Shown one piece after another: positions 47,471 to 56,339 of a stretch of DNA of 64,000 nt (position 1 is the stretch's first letter; every line of letters starts with the position of its first letter). The stretch lies in assembly GCF_037949285.1 (NCBI RefSeq), contig NZ_CP149929.1, positions 49,755 through 113,754 of the forward strand. Direction: 5' to 3'. A program made the position numbers and the translations under genes. The notes under the pieces are model-generated. The model searched no databases and was not told where the DNA came from. It worked only from the letters and a program-made list of their open reading frames with translations. Origin of the DNA: Thioclava sp. GXIMD4216 (lineage in GTDB: Bacteria > Pseudomonadota > Alphaproteobacteria > Rhodobacterales > Rhodobacteraceae).

Positions 47471-47890
47471 TCAATGCGCGCGGTCGGCCCCGCCACGGCG
47501 GGCCAGCCCCCGATCCAGCCCCCGATCCAGACTGCGGGCCATACGGCGGGCATGGATCTCGCCCTCGCGGTCAAGCACCTCCTCGACCGGCAGGGTCGAG
47601 CCTTCGATCGTCTGCTGGACCAGCCCGTGTAATCGCAGGTCGATATAGCGCAGGCAGCAGACCCGCAAAAACGAGGTGAAATTGCCGATATCATGACCCT
47701 CATCAAGGCTTTCATTATAAAGCTGATGCAGAAGCTGCGGCACATTCATGCTGTCACGTTCGGCGATTTCCTCCAGCACCATCCAGAACGCCTTTTCCAG
47801 CCGGACCGAGGTCACCATGCCCTCCATGCGGATCGACCGCGTCTGGCTTTCCCACAGATCGGATCTGGCTCCGACGAAAAGCTTGCACAT
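47471..47890 (-). CDS. Ribbon-helix-helix domain protein (RHH_4 type)
   Basis: 139 residues from the ATG at 47890 with AGGAAG upstream. VTSVRLEKAFWMVLEEIAERD is the ribbon plus first helix of the RHH_4 domain (about 25-80), common in Alphaproteobacteria as putative transcription regulators. Two cysteines (VCCLRYI) follow. The tail SLDRGLDRGLARRG comes from a repeated 12-bp unit. It follows the GMC oxidoreductase gene by 51 bp, so may be its operon regulator. Target unknown. Confidence 0.7.
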   Translation of the reverse strand: MCKLFVGARSDLWESQTRSIRMEGMVTSVRLEKAFWMVLEEIAERDSMNVPQLLHQLYNESLDEGHDIGNFTSFLRVCCLRYIDLRLHGLVQQTIEGSTLPVEEVLDREGEIHARRMARSLDRGLDRGLARRGGADRAH

Positions 47891-47941
47891 CTTCCTGTCC
47901 TCCCTTGGCAAAAAGCGGCGGGCCGGATGGCCCGACCCGCG

Positions 47942-49522
47942 TTACAGGTTGCCGCGTTTCAGCGCGCCCGCCAGATAATCCGCCTGACGCATGGCCAGCG
48001 CGACAATGGTCAGCGTCGGGTTCGCCGCCGCCCCCGTGGTCATCTGCGACCCGTCCGAGACAAAGAGATTGGCGACCTCATGCGCGCGGCCATTGCGGTC
48101 CACCACGCCCTCCTCGGGCCGTGCGCTCATGCGCAGGGTGCCAAGGTTATGCGTCGAAGGGTAAGGCGGCGTGCGATGCGTGCCGGTGCTGCCCACCGCC
48201 TCATAGAGCTTTTCGGCATGGGCATAGGCATAGTCGCGCATGGCGACATCATTGGGATGGTCGTCGAAATGCACATTGGCCACCGGCAGATCCCACTGGT
48301 CGCGCACCGTGCCCGAAAGCGTCACGCGGTTGCTGGCCTGCGGCATGTCCTCGCCCACGATCCACATGCCCGCCGTATTGGCATAGGCCTCCATGATCTT
48401 GGCAAATTCCGGCCCCCAGGCCCCCGGCTCGACAAAGGCCGCAAGGAAAGACGGCCCCAGCGCGATGGTCTCCATATAATAGCCGCCGACAAAGCCGCGC
48501 GCGGGGTCAAAGCGGCTCTCGTCGGCAATGATCCCCGCCATCGTCTCGCCGCGATACATCCGCACGGGCTTGTCGAAGCGCGCATAGACCGAGCCGGTGA
48601 GGTGGCGCATATAGTTGCGCCCCACCTGATCCGATCCATTGGCCAGCCCCGTCGGAAAGCGCGGACTGTCCGACAGCAGAAGCAGCCGCGCGGATTCGAT
48701 GGAATTGCCCGCAACACAGACCACCCGCGCCGCCTGCCGCTGCAGATGGCCCGCGCCATCGATATAGATCACCGCATCCGCCCGCCCGTCCTTGCCGTGG
48801 GTGATGCGGATGGCGGTGCTGTCGGGGCGCAGATCCAGAAGGCCGGTCTCCAGCGCGCGGGGGATCTCGCGCACAAGGGTGGACCATTTGGAGCCGTTCT
48901 TGTCGCCCTGAAAGTTGAACCCGTCCTGCACCGAGGCCGGACGCCCGTCATAGGGTTCGGCATTGGTGGCATAGGGGCCGGTGGCATACATTCTGTAGCC
49001 CACACGCTCGGCCCCGTTGGCGAAGACCTTGTAATTGTTATTGGCCGGAAGCGCGGGACGCCCGTGCCGGTGGGTGCTGCCCATCGCCTTCTCGGCGCGG
49101 TCGTAATAGGGCTCCATCTCCTCAAGCGTGATCGGCCAGTCCAGCAGCGAAGCCCCCTCGACCGCGCCATAGGTCGAGGCGGCCCTGAACTCATGCGCCT
49201 TGAAGCGCGGGGTCGCGCCCGACCAATGGGTGGTGGTGCCGCCCACGGCCTTCACGATCCATGCAGGCAGATTGGGGAAATCGCGCGCCACCCGCCACGA
49301 GCCCGATGTGGTGCGCGGGTCCAGCCACGCCATCTGGTTGAAGGCTTCCCATTCATTGTTGATCCAGTCCTCGGGCCTGAGATGGGGTCCCGCCTCAAGG
49401 ACCACGCATGCGATCCCCTGACGGGTCAGCTCATAGGCCAGCGTGCCGCCGCCCGCGCCCGAGCCGATGATGACCACGGCCTCTTCATCCAGTGCGATCT
49501 CTTTCAGCTTCGGCTGTGTCAT
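47942..49522 (-). CDS. GMC-family FAD oxidoreductase (gluconate/sugar dehydrogenase large subunit type)
   Basis: 526 residues. FAD block VVIIGSGAGGGTLAYELTRQG, the GMC segment GGTTTHWSGATPRF, RLLLLSDSPRFPTGLANGS and the C-terminal THNLGTLRM and SDGSQMTTGAAANPTLTIVALA. With its small partner (4-bp ATGA overlap) it matches membrane-linked dehydrogenases that oxidise gluconate, sorbitol or other sugars, exporting electrons through a cytochrome subunit. No cytochrome gene is present here and no own signal peptide is seen, so it could be hitch-hiker-exported by the partner or remain cytoplasmic. Confidence 0.88.
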   Translation of the reverse strand: MTQPKLKEIALDEEAVVIIGSGAGGGTLAYELTRQGIACVVLEAGPHLRPEDWINNEWEAFNQMAWLDPRTTSGSWRVARDFPNLPAWIVKAVGGTTTHWSGATPRFKAHEFRAASTYGAVEGASLLDWPITLEEMEPYYDRAEKAMGSTHRHGRPALPANNNYKVFANGAERVGYRMYATGPYATNAEPYDGRPASVQDGFNFQGDKNGSKWSTLVREIPRALETGLLDLRPDSTAIRITHGKDGRADAVIYIDGAGHLQRQAARVVCVAGNSIESARLLLLSDSPRFPTGLANGSDQVGRNYMRHLTGSVYARFDKPVRMYRGETMAGIIADESRFDPARGFVGGYYMETIALGPSFLAAFVEPGAWGPEFAKIMEAYANTAGMWIVGEDMPQASNRVTLSGTVRDQWDLPVANVHFDDHPNDVAMRDYAYAHAEKLYEAVGSTGTHRTPPYPSTHNLGTLRMSARPEEGVVDRNGRAHEVANLFVSDGSQMTTGAAANPTLTIVALAMRQADYLAGALKRGNL

Positions 49523-50049
49523 GGCTGGCCTCCCTCTTGCCCGTCATATTCCTCGATCCGTGGCTCGGGCAGCCAGTCGAGATCGTTGAACCCGCGGTTG
49601 ATGTAACCGCCCTGATCGAAGCTCGCGCCCTCATAGCCAAGCGCCTGCCAGACCTCCGCATCGTCATAAAGCGTGACCACCGCCTTGGCGCGGACAAGCT
49701 GGAAAAAGCCGGTTTTCTCGATCTTGCGCAGATAGGCCAGCGCCGCGTCATCGCCCAGATCGGCAAAGCCCTCATCGGCCAGATTGTCGAGCGCCGCCGC
49801 AAAGGCGATCTTCTGTCCGGGCGTCTGGCGCGCATCGGCAATCAGCGCCTTGGCGCAGCGCTCGTAAGGGGCATCGCTGAAGGACGGGTGCGGGAACATC
49901 ACCCGCAACATGCGCAACAAGATGATGCGGCTTGAATCATGCCGGCCCAGCCCCTGCCCGACATTGGCCGGTGCGGCACTGCCGAACACCGCCGCGACAA
50001 GCGCCGTTGACGTGCTGCCCAGCAACACGTTTTTATTCTTCGTTTTCAT
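49519..50049 (-). CDS. Gluconate 2-dehydrogenase subunit 3 family protein
   Basis: 176 residues. N-terminal hydrophobic signal-like segment (about 8-30, LLGSTSTALVAAVFGSAAPA); family members usually carry a twin-arginine signal, but only lysines are seen here (MKTKNKN). Body blocks ILLRMLRVMFPHPSFSDAPYE and DLGDDAALAYLRKIEKTGFFQLVRAK identify the family. It is the small subunit that escorts and anchors the GMC subunit encoded next. Confidence 0.85.
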   Translation of the reverse strand: MKTKNKNVLLGSTSTALVAAVFGSAAPANVGQGLGRHDSSRIILLRMLRVMFPHPSFSDAPYERCAKALIADARQTPGQKIAFAAALDNLADEGFADLGDDAALAYLRKIEKTGFFQLVRAKAVVTLYDDAEVWQALGYEGASFDQGGYINRGFNDLDWLPEPRIEEYDGQEGGQP

Positions 50050-50098
50050 TGGGTTCCTCCTCCCGAAATCCGGCGCCTCCTACGCCGGTCCTCCTATC

Positions 50099-50494
50099 CT
50101 ATCTGAAGCGGCCTCCTTTCCCGATCACCTCGATCTGGTAGCCGTCAGGGTCCGCGACAAAGAAGAAGCGCGCAACCCGCCCGGTCCCGTTCTTGAAATC
50201 GACGATCTGGCGGGGCGCGAACCCCTCGGCTGTCAGACGGGCATGTTCGGCCTCGAGATCCTCCACCACGAAAGCCGCATGACCATAGCCATCGCCCAGA
50301 TCATAAGGCGCGCGGCGCCCCTTGTTGATGGTCAGCTCCAGCTCGAAGTCGCTGTCCGCATTGGACAGATAGACCAGCGTGAAATCGTCAAATTCCAGCC
50401 GGTCCGCCACCGCCAGCCCGAAGGCCGTGCTGTAAAACGCCACCGCGCGCGCCTCGTCCGTCACGCGGATCATACTATGGACGAATTTCGCCAT
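50099..50494 (-). CDS. gloA: Glyoxalase I / VOC-family protein
   Basis: 131 residues from the ATG at 50494 (GAGGGAAT upstream). Two paired beta-alpha-beta-beta-beta modules with the four metal ligands of glyoxalase I recognisable: H in FVHSMIRV, E in FELELTINKG, H in GYGHAAFVVED and E in GYQIEVIG. It isomerises the hemithioacetal of methylglyoxal and glutathione. Lies 49 bp before the dehydrogenase pair, perhaps clearing reactive aldehydes produced there. Confidence 0.85.
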   Translation of the reverse strand: MAKFVHSMIRVTDEARAVAFYSTAFGLAVADRLEFDDFTLVYLSNADSDFELELTINKGRRAPYDLGDGYGHAAFVVEDLEAEHARLTAEGFAPRQIVDFKNGTGRVARFFFVADPDGYQIEVIGKGGRFR

Positions 50495-50593
50495 ATTCCC
50501 TCGCTTGTCTGTTTGTTTCCAAGGCGTTGCCACCCTTGACGGAGGCTGCGGCCGGTTCGGGCCACAGCGCCGCATCGCATCCCGATCGGGGCG

Positions 50594-51382
50594 TCACGAA
50601 AACTGGATGCCGCCGTCGATCATCACCGATTGGCCGGTCATGTAATCGGAATCATCCGAGGCCAGATACGAGACGTATTTGGCCACATCTTCCGGCTCGG
50701 ACACGCGGCCCAGCATGATCGAACCGGCATATTTGCGCAGCGCCTCGCCCTTGGCCAGCCCCTCCTCGGCGCCCAGTTTCTCGTCGATCAGATCCCACAT
50801 ATTGGTGCCGACGATCCCCGGACAATAGGCGTTCACGGTGATGCCATATTTGGCCCATTCCATCGCAGCGGCCTGCGTCAGCCCGCGCACCCCCCATTTG
50901 GAGGCCGAATACGGCCCCAGAAGCGCGAAGGGCCGATAGGCCACAATCGAGGCCGCGCCGATGATCTTGCCACCGCCGCCCTGCGCGACCATCTGCCGTG
51001 CCGCCGCCTGATAGCACAGGAAAACGCCGCGCAGATTGACATTCATCACCTTGTCCCAATCCGCGATATCAAGGTCCAGTAACCCCTGGATATGCGCGAT
51101 ACCGGCATTGGCGACCAGCCCGTCCAGCCGCCCGAGCGTGGCCACCGTCTCGGCCACCATCGCGCGCACCTCTTCGGGGTCCGAAACATCGGCAATCGCG
51201 GTGCCGGATCTGCGGCCAAGGCTGCGGATCTCGGAGGCCACGGCCTCGGCCGCCGCCCTATTGGCGGGAATATCGTTGATCACGACATCATGGCCGTCTT
51301 CCGCCAGACGCAGCGCGATGGCGCGGCCGATCCCGCGGGCGGCACCGGTGACGAGTATCGAACGTGATGTGGTTTTGGGCAT
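50594..51382 (-). CDS. Short-chain dehydrogenase/reductase (acetoin/diacetyl reductase-like)
   Basis: 262 residues, classical SDR. Cofactor motif TGAARGIGRAIA, NAGIAH, active-site serine in GAASIVAYRP, YSASKWGVRG with Y and K, and the C-terminal MTGQSVMIDGGIQFS. Similar to (S)-acetoin-forming or sugar-alcohol SDRs; acidic D at the end of beta-2 (NDIPANR) suggests NAD(H). First gene of a likely SDR-VOC-subunit 3-GMC-RHH operon. Divergent from an aldo/keto reductase. Confidence 0.85.
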   Translation of the reverse strand: MPKTTSRSILVTGAARGIGRAIALRLAEDGHDVVINDIPANRAAAEAVASEIRSLGRRSGTAIADVSDPEEVRAMVAETVATLGRLDGLVANAGIAHIQGLLDLDIADWDKVMNVNLRGVFLCYQAAARQMVAQGGGGKIIGAASIVAYRPFALLGPYSASKWGVRGLTQAAAMEWAKYGITVNAYCPGIVGTNMWDLIDEKLGAEEGLAKGEALRKYAGSIMLGRVSEPEDVAKYVSYLASDDSDYMTGQSVMIDGGIQFS

Positions 51383-51472
51383 GTCTGGTCCTCCTCCTGA
51401 CCTGTCCGGCGGGGCAGGCCCTCAGGGACGCGCGCCGCCGGAGCCCCAGTCTGGGACGGCCCCGCAGGCAGG

Positions 51473-51494
51473 AGGTAGCATCCGGTTACTACCT
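51473..51494. promoter_or_regulatory. AGGTAG-N10-CTACCT inverted repeat upstream of the SDR gene
   Basis: Perfect 6-bp arms with a 10-bp spacer, about 90 bp upstream of the SDR start. The spacing fits a dimeric regulator. No regulator is assigned. Confidence 0.4.
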
Positions 51495-51878
51495 GTGTTC
51501 ACGATCGCGTGGGGTAGCGACAGAGCCGCAGAACCGCCGCAAATGCCGCTTTTGCAGGCATGATGCCGCAAAACCCCGCAAATCGCGCAAGGGCCTGCCT
51601 GTGCCAGACGGCCGCAGAGCCGTTGCCAAACACCCTATCGCCCCCCAAAGACCGCGAGGGCCGCGCCCGCGCGCAGAGTAATGTGCTTGTGGTCACAATC
51701 CCGCCCGAACCGCGCCAGAAGACCCCAAGAATATCGCATATTTCCAGTGCCTTGCGGCCCCTGCAAAACCGCACATCCGGCCTCGGCCTGCCGGAACGTC
51801 ACCGCCTCGCAATTACGCGAGCCCCCCCGCTGCGGCCTTGGATCATCGGGGAAACTCTCCTAGATTCCCCTCCATTGC

Positions 51879-51894
51879 GGATCGGTAACGATCC
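51879..51894. promoter_or_regulatory. GGATCG-GTAA-CGATCC palindrome upstream of the aldo/keto reductase
   Basis: Perfect 6-4-6 inverted repeat ending 16 bp before the ATG, just in front of the AAAGGAG ribosome site. It could be an operator or an mRNA hairpin at the translation start. Confidence 0.45.
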
Positions 51895-51910
51895 TTGAAA
51901 GGAGTTTTCC

Positions 51911-52753
51911 ATGAGCAAGACAGTGATCCCCCCCGCCCCGACCCTGCGGCTGTCCAATGGCGTCGAGATGCCGCGTCTCGGGCTGGGCACCTGGCCGATG
52001 GATGACCGTGAAAGCGCGCGTGCCGTCGCCCAGGCCATCGAAACGGGCTACCGGCTGGTCGATACCGCCGAGAATTACGGCAATGAGGCGGGCGTGGGCG
52101 AAGGGCTCAGGGCCTCGGGTGTGGCGCGCGAAGAGCTGTTCGTCACCACCAAATTCAACCGCAAATGGCACAGCCGCGAGGGCGTGCGCGAGGCCACCGA
52201 CCGCGCGCTGAAAACGCTGGGGCTCGACTATATCGACCTGATGCTGATCCATTGGCCCAACCCCGATCAGGACCGCTATGTGGAGGCCTTCGAGGGGCTT
52301 CTGGAGATGGTCGAGGCGGGCAAGATCCGCGCGGCGGGCGTGTCGAATTTCAAACCCGCCCATCTGCAGAAGCTGTTTGACGCAGGCATGATGCCGGTGC
52401 TCAACCAGATCGAGCAGGACCCCTATCACCGCCGCGAGGATCTGGTGAAACTGCACGAGGCCAAAGGCATCGCCACCGAAAGCTGGAGCCCGCTGGGCCG
52501 TGCGGGCGCGCTGCTGGACGACCCCGCCATCGTGGCGATCGCCCGCGCGCATGGCGTGAGCACGGGGCAGGTCGTGCTGCGCTGGCATATCCAGAGCGGC
52601 TTTGTCACCACGCCGAAATCGGCAGATGCCCGTCGTCAGGCGGAAAATCTCGACATTTTCGGCTTCACCCTGACCGAGTCGGAATTTGCCGTGCTGAACG
52701 GGCTGGGCCGCGAGGATGGCAGCCTGACGGATGCCGACACGTTCGGCCACTGA
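51911..52753 (+). CDS. Aldo/keto reductase
   Basis: 280 residues, (beta/alpha)8 barrel. The catalytic tetrad is present: D and Y in VDTAENYGNE, K in TTKFNRKWH and H in LMLIHWPNPD. The NADPH-binding end TPKSADARRQAENLDIF and the FDxF-like tail fit the 2,5-diketo-D-gluconate reductase-like group, which reduces methylglyoxal and small aldehydes. AAAGGAG precedes the start. Divergent from the SDR/glyoxalase operon, consistent with shared aldehyde stress or sugar-acid metabolism. Confidence 0.88.
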   Translation: MSKTVIPPAPTLRLSNGVEMPRLGLGTWPMDDRESARAVAQAIETGYRLVDTAENYGNEAGVGEGLRASGVAREELFVTTKFNRKWHSREGVREATDRALKTLGLDYIDLMLIHWPNPDQDRYVEAFEGLLEMVEAGKIRAAGVSNFKPAHLQKLFDAGMMPVLNQIEQDPYHRREDLVKLHEAKGIATESWSPLGRAGALLDDPAIVAIARAHGVSTGQVVLRWHIQSGFVTTPKSADARRQAENLDIFGFTLTESEFAVLNGLGREDGSLTDADTFGH

Positions 52754-53365
52754 TCCGCAGGCCCTGCCCGCTCCGTTCCGGGCGGGGCTGCGGGCTGTCC
52801 GGCAGGGGCAAGCCCCCCGCCGGCGCAGTCGCCCCACCTTCTTCGCAAGGGCGTATTCGGCCCGCCCCACCGGCAGGGGTCTCACGCCCCGCCCGCACGC
52901 CGGAAATCATAGCGCCGCGCCGATCGGCACCGGCCACCAGATCCAGCAGCCATTCGTAGTTTAAAGCGCCGATTATCGGCAGATCTCGCGCGAAAGCGGG
53001 GCTGGCACGGGCGGCCACAGGCAGCACGGGGCCGCACGGGCGGCGGGTCAAAGGCATGGATCATCCGGCACCAGCTCTTGTCTGATATCGGGCAGCGCGC
53101 CCTTGCCCGACCCTGAAGGTCTGCGCGTCTTGCACCATCGCGTAAGGCGCGGGGACAGCGGCCCCGTCACACCCGCGTCACGCCCGCGTTACCCGCAAAG
53201 GTTGAACTGATCGCGCGCAGCTCACGCGACTTCACTTTCACTCTTTGAACAACAAATGCCTCACTCATAAGCTTGCTTATAAACTCGGTCTGGGTCACCA
53301 CTTGCCCGTCGGCCTGCCTTCGCCCGCAGCGGGGCATCCGGCAGATTTCCAGATGGAGGAATAGG
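52754..53365. other. Intergenic region before oxalate decarboxylase
   Basis: 612 bp. A GC-rich hairpin (52755-52793) follows the reductase. On the minus strand about 50 codons near 52930-53040 look weakly protein-like, but nothing can be named. The 3' part (53200-53300) is less GC-rich and probably contains the oxdC promoter. Confidence 0.4.
52755..52793 (+). terminator. GC-rich hairpin after the aldo/keto reductase
   Basis: CCGCAG...CTGCCCG pairs with CGGGCGGGGCTGCGG around a short loop, with one bulge. It begins just after the stop codon. There is no T-run, so termination efficiency is uncertain. Confidence 0.5.
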
Positions 53366-54580
53366 ATGAACGATGTTACCCGCAGGGCCTTTGTGGCCAC
53401 CGGCATGTTTACAACCGTTGCTGTCGCCTCGGGCGCTCTGGCCGATACGGTGCCCAATGCCGGACGGGACGATCCCGGCCCGCGCAATCCGGTCATCAAC
53501 AACGACAACCCGCAGCTGATGAACCCGCCGAAAACCGATAACGGCACCCTGCCCAATCTGCGCTTCCCCTTTGGCGATGCCCATGTGCGCTATGGCAGCG
53601 GCGGCTGGACCAATCAGGTGACCGAGCGCGAACTGCCGGTGGCCACCACCATCGCCGGTGTCGATATGCGGCTTCAGGCGGGCGGCATCCGCGAACTGCA
53701 CTGGCACAAGGAAGCCGAATGGGCCTATATGACCTTCGGCAAGGCCCGCATCACCGCAATCGATGCCGAGGGGCGCTATTTCATCGATGATGTCAGCGAA
53801 GGCGATCTGTGGTATTTCCCGCCCGGCATTCCGCATTCGATCCAGGGGCTGGGGCCGGATGGCTGCGAATTCCTGCTGGCCTTCGATGATGGCGATTTCG
53901 ACGAAAACAGCACCTTCCTGCTGAGCGACTGGATGCAGCATATTCCCAAGGATATTCTGGCCAAGAACTTCGCCGTTGCAGCCAGCACCTTCAACACGCT
54001 GCCCGCCCCTTCCGACGAATATATCTTTGCCTCGACCGTGCCCGACGCGCTGGACAGCGTGCGCCCGAAAGGCGCCAGCACCGTGCCCAACCCGTTCAGC
54101 CACAAACTGCTGGCGCAAGAGCCGATCACCTCGCCCGGTGGCACGGTGCGCATTGCCGATTCCAGCAATTTCAAGGTCTCCAAAAGCATCGCCGCCGCTC
54201 TGGTCGAGCTGGAACCGGGGGCGCTGCGCGAATTGCACTGGCATCCCAATAATGACGAATGGCAGTATTATCTGGAAGGCACCGGCCGGATGGGCGTGTT
54301 CGGGGCCAATGGCAATGCGCGCACCTTCGACATCCATGCAGGCGATGTCGGCTATATCCCCTTCGCGATGGGGCATTATATCGAGAATACCGGCGATACG
54401 CCGCTGCGCTTCCTTGAAATGTTCAAAAGCGACCATTACGCCGATATCTCGCTCAATCAATGGCTTGCCCTGACCCCCGAGGCGCTGGTGCGCGCCCATC
54501 TCAACCTTGATGACACCTTCATGGCCGCGCTGCGCCGCACCAAACAGCCGGTTGTCGCGCGTCAGGCAAACACCAACTGA
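53366..54580 (+). CDS. oxdC: Oxalate decarboxylase, bicupin, Tat-exported
   Basis: 404 residues. N-terminal twin-arginine signal ([11 protein letters not shown] at 3-13) then two cupin domains. Manganese ligands: H112, H114, E118, H157 in the first and H291, H293, E298, H337 in the second. The lid loop reads DENS (179-182) in place of the SENS of Bacillus OxdC; its glutamate, E180, is kept, which favours decarboxylase over oxidase activity. It converts oxalate to formate and CO2 in the periplasm. GGAGGAATAGG precedes the start. Next to a 2-hydroxyacid oxidase that could generate glyoxylate or oxalate. Confidence 0.9.
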   Translation: MNDVTRRAFVATGMFTTVAVASGALADTVPNAGRDDPGPRNPVINNDNPQLMNPPKTDNGTLPNLRFPFGDAHVRYGSGGWTNQVTERELPVATTIAGVDMRLQAGGIRELHWHKEAEWAYMTFGKARITAIDAEGRYFIDDVSEGDLWYFPPGIPHSIQGLGPDGCEFLLAFDDGDFDENSTFLLSDWMQHIPKDILAKNFAVAASTFNTLPAPSDEYIFASTVPDALDSVRPKGASTVPNPFSHKLLAQEPITSPGGTVRIADSSNFKVSKSIAAALVELEPGALRELHWHPNNDEWQYYLEGTGRMGVFGANGNARTFDIHAGDVGYIPFAMGHYIENTGDTPLRFLEMFKSDHYADISLNQWLALTPEALVRAHLNLDDTFMAALRRTKQPVVARQANTN

Positions 54581-54618
54581 CCCACAGGTGCCCTCCCCGA
54601 AGGGGGGGGCGCAGCCAT

Positions 54619-54646
54619 GCGGGCAGGGGCTTTCCGCCCTGCCCGC
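54619..54646 (+). terminator. Hairpin after oxdC
   Basis: GCGGGCAGGG (54619-54628) and CCCTGCCCGC (54637-54646) form a perfect 10-bp stem with an 8-nt loop. No T-run follows. It lies between oxdC and the hydroxyacid oxidase gene, so may attenuate read-through or protect the oxdC message. Confidence 0.5.
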
Positions 54647-54695
54647 AGGCCCCTATAACGGCCCCGTCCCATTCCCAGCCATCCAAGGGGTCGCC

Positions 54696-55745
54696 ATGTC
54701 CGCGCTGCATGAACTGGAAGATCTGGCCCGACCGGTCCTGTCCGCGCCCGCCTATGCCTATATCTCGGGCGGGGCCGGAGACGGGGCGGCCATTGCCCGC
54801 AACCGCGCGGCATGGGGCGCGTCTCTTCTGCGGCCACAGATCGGGCGGCAGATTCCGGCGCTGCACTGCGGGCTGTCGCTGCTGGGCACGCCGCTTGAGA
54901 TGCCGGTGCTCATCGCCCCGATGGCCTATCAGCGCCTTGCCCATCCCGATGGCGAAGCCGGTATGGCGCGCGCGGCGGCGGCGCAGGGGGCGGGGTTTGT
55001 GCTGTCATGCCAGAGCACGCAACCCGCCGAGGAGATCGCCCCCGCGCCGTTCTGGTTCCAGATCTATCTCCAGCCCGATCCCGAGGCCACGCAGCAGCTG
55101 GCCCTGCGCGCGCTCAACGCCGGTGCCACGGCGCTGGTGGTCACGATGGATGCGCCGCTCAACGGGATCCGCAACCGCGAAATCGCGGCGGGCTTCCGCC
55201 TGCCCGAGGATCTGCGACCGGTGATGCTGGACGCGCTGCCCCCGCCCGTCCCACAGCCCCCGCCCGCCCCGACAGTTGCCGCCATTCTCGCGCAGTCCTC
55301 CGGCTGGGAGGGGCTGGCACAGCTTTGCGCGCGCTCGACGGTGCCGGTTCTGGCCAAGGGGGTGCTGACCCCCGAGGCCGCGCGGCAGGCGATGGCCTGC
55401 GGCTGTGCGGGGGTGATCGTGTCCAATCATGGCGGGCGCGTGCTGGAGGGGCTGCCCGCCACCGCCACCGCGCTGCCCGCGATCCGCGCGGCACTGGGGC
55501 AGGCCCCTGTGCTGGTGGATGGCGGCATCCGCACGGGCGAGGATGTCTTTCGCGCGCGCGCGCTGGGGGCGGATGCGGTGCTGGTGGGGCGGCCTTTCTT
55601 CTATGCGCTGGCGCTGGAGGGCGCGATGGGCGTGGCCAGGGCGCTGCGCCGCCTGAAGGATGAATTTGCCGTCACGATGGGGCTGATGGGCTGCGCCCGC
55701 CCCGAGGAGATCGGCCCCATCCATCTCTGGCCCATGCCTGCCTGA
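54696..55745 (+). CDS. FMN-dependent 2-hydroxyacid oxidase (glycolate/lactate oxidase family)
   Basis: 349 residues from the ATG at 54696. FMN-barrel blocks: YAYISGGAGDG, PVLIAPMAYQRLAHPDGE, SNHGGRVLEGLPAT with the catalytic histidine, VLVDGGIRTGEDVFRARALGADAVLVGR. It oxidises glycolate, lactate or a similar acid. No loop for membrane anchoring as in LldD is evident, so probably a soluble oxidase. 115 bp after oxdC in the same direction; a combined glycolate-glyoxylate-oxalate role is plausible. Confidence 0.87.
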   Translation: MSALHELEDLARPVLSAPAYAYISGGAGDGAAIARNRAAWGASLLRPQIGRQIPALHCGLSLLGTPLEMPVLIAPMAYQRLAHPDGEAGMARAAAAQGAGFVLSCQSTQPAEEIAPAPFWFQIYLQPDPEATQQLALRALNAGATALVVTMDAPLNGIRNREIAAGFRLPEDLRPVMLDALPPPVPQPPPAPTVAAILAQSSGWEGLAQLCARSTVPVLAKGVLTPEAARQAMACGCAGVIVSNHGGRVLEGLPATATALPAIRAALGQAPVLVDGGIRTGEDVFRARALGADAVLVGRPFFYALALEGAMGVARALRRLKDEFAVTMGLMGCARPEEIGPIHLWPMPA

Positions 55746-55869
55746 CCGCCCGTTCCGGGGCCTTCCCCAGCGCCTTCCCCAGCCCCTTCCGGAGGAGGAA
55801 CATTTCGGCGGGACTTATCTTGACAAAAACAGTCAGAAAAGCGAAAAGCCGATTTCATTGTCTCCAAAG

Positions 55870-55899
55870 AAGAGGGCAGCCCGAACAGGCTGCCCTCTT
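55870..55899 (+). terminator. Rho-independent terminator
   Basis: AAGAGGGCAGCC (55870-55881) pairs perfectly with GGCTGCCCTCTT (55888-55899) around a 6-nt loop, followed by TTGTC. It follows the hydroxyacid oxidase by 125 bp and the small minus-strand gene ends 70 bp further on, so it may serve both strands. Confidence 0.75.
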
Positions 55900-55967
55900 T
55901 GTCATGGATGGCCCCCGCAATAGGCTGCGGGCCAAGGACCGGCCCCCCGCCCTTGGTCGGCCCTGCC

Positions 55968-56153
55968 TTATTCGGCTTCGAAATGGCCGCACCAGTCATC
56001 GGTTTTCACCACCGGCCACAGACCATGCGCCGAGGCTGCGGGCTGCGAGACCGGCGGGTTGAAACGGCACAGGCCCGCATCCTCGCTGGTGGCGGCCGCC
56101 GCATTGGTTTTGTGATCTTCGAAGAAGGCGCAATCGGCGCAGGACTTGCTCAT
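55968..56153 (-). CDS. Small cysteine-rich protein, possible metal-binding knuckle
   Basis: 61 residues. Four cysteines (C5, C8, C29 and C55) arranged as CADC, then GLCRFNPP, then WPVVKTDDWCGHFEAE, a conserved small-protein pattern in many bacteria that suggests a single zinc or iron-sulfur site. No function is known to me. Alone in its neighbourhood; the mRNA would start in the AT-rich 56154-56339 gap. Not linked to any Zur-type box. Confidence 0.65.
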   Translation of the reverse strand: MSKSCADCAFFEDHKTNAAAATSEDAGLCRFNPPVSQPAASAHGLWPVVKTDDWCGHFEAE

Positions 56154-56339
56154 GATGTGTTCCCTTTGTGCTCATGGGGCAGAGTTTGTGCTGCACCCGT
56201 CATGGGCAGACCCTAGGGAAGACAAAAATAAAAGTCAACAAAACCAAATAGTTGATACGTTTTGTCGGGCATTTAAACCCGACAAAATCACTTTCCACAG
56301 CGCCCGCTTATCGCCACAGCCCCTAGGCCATAAGCCGCC

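Larger units (their letters stand above)
51383..51910. other. Divergent control region between SDR operon and aldo/keto reductase
   Basis: 528 bp without a protein-like gene. It contains two inverted repeats annotated separately, one near each promoter side. Confidence 0.5.

Noticed and set aside
52665..53057. Minus-strand frame in the gap before oxdC as a LysR or other remnant
   Set aside because: Weak resemblance only over a few dozen codons; no motif of any family could be pointed to.
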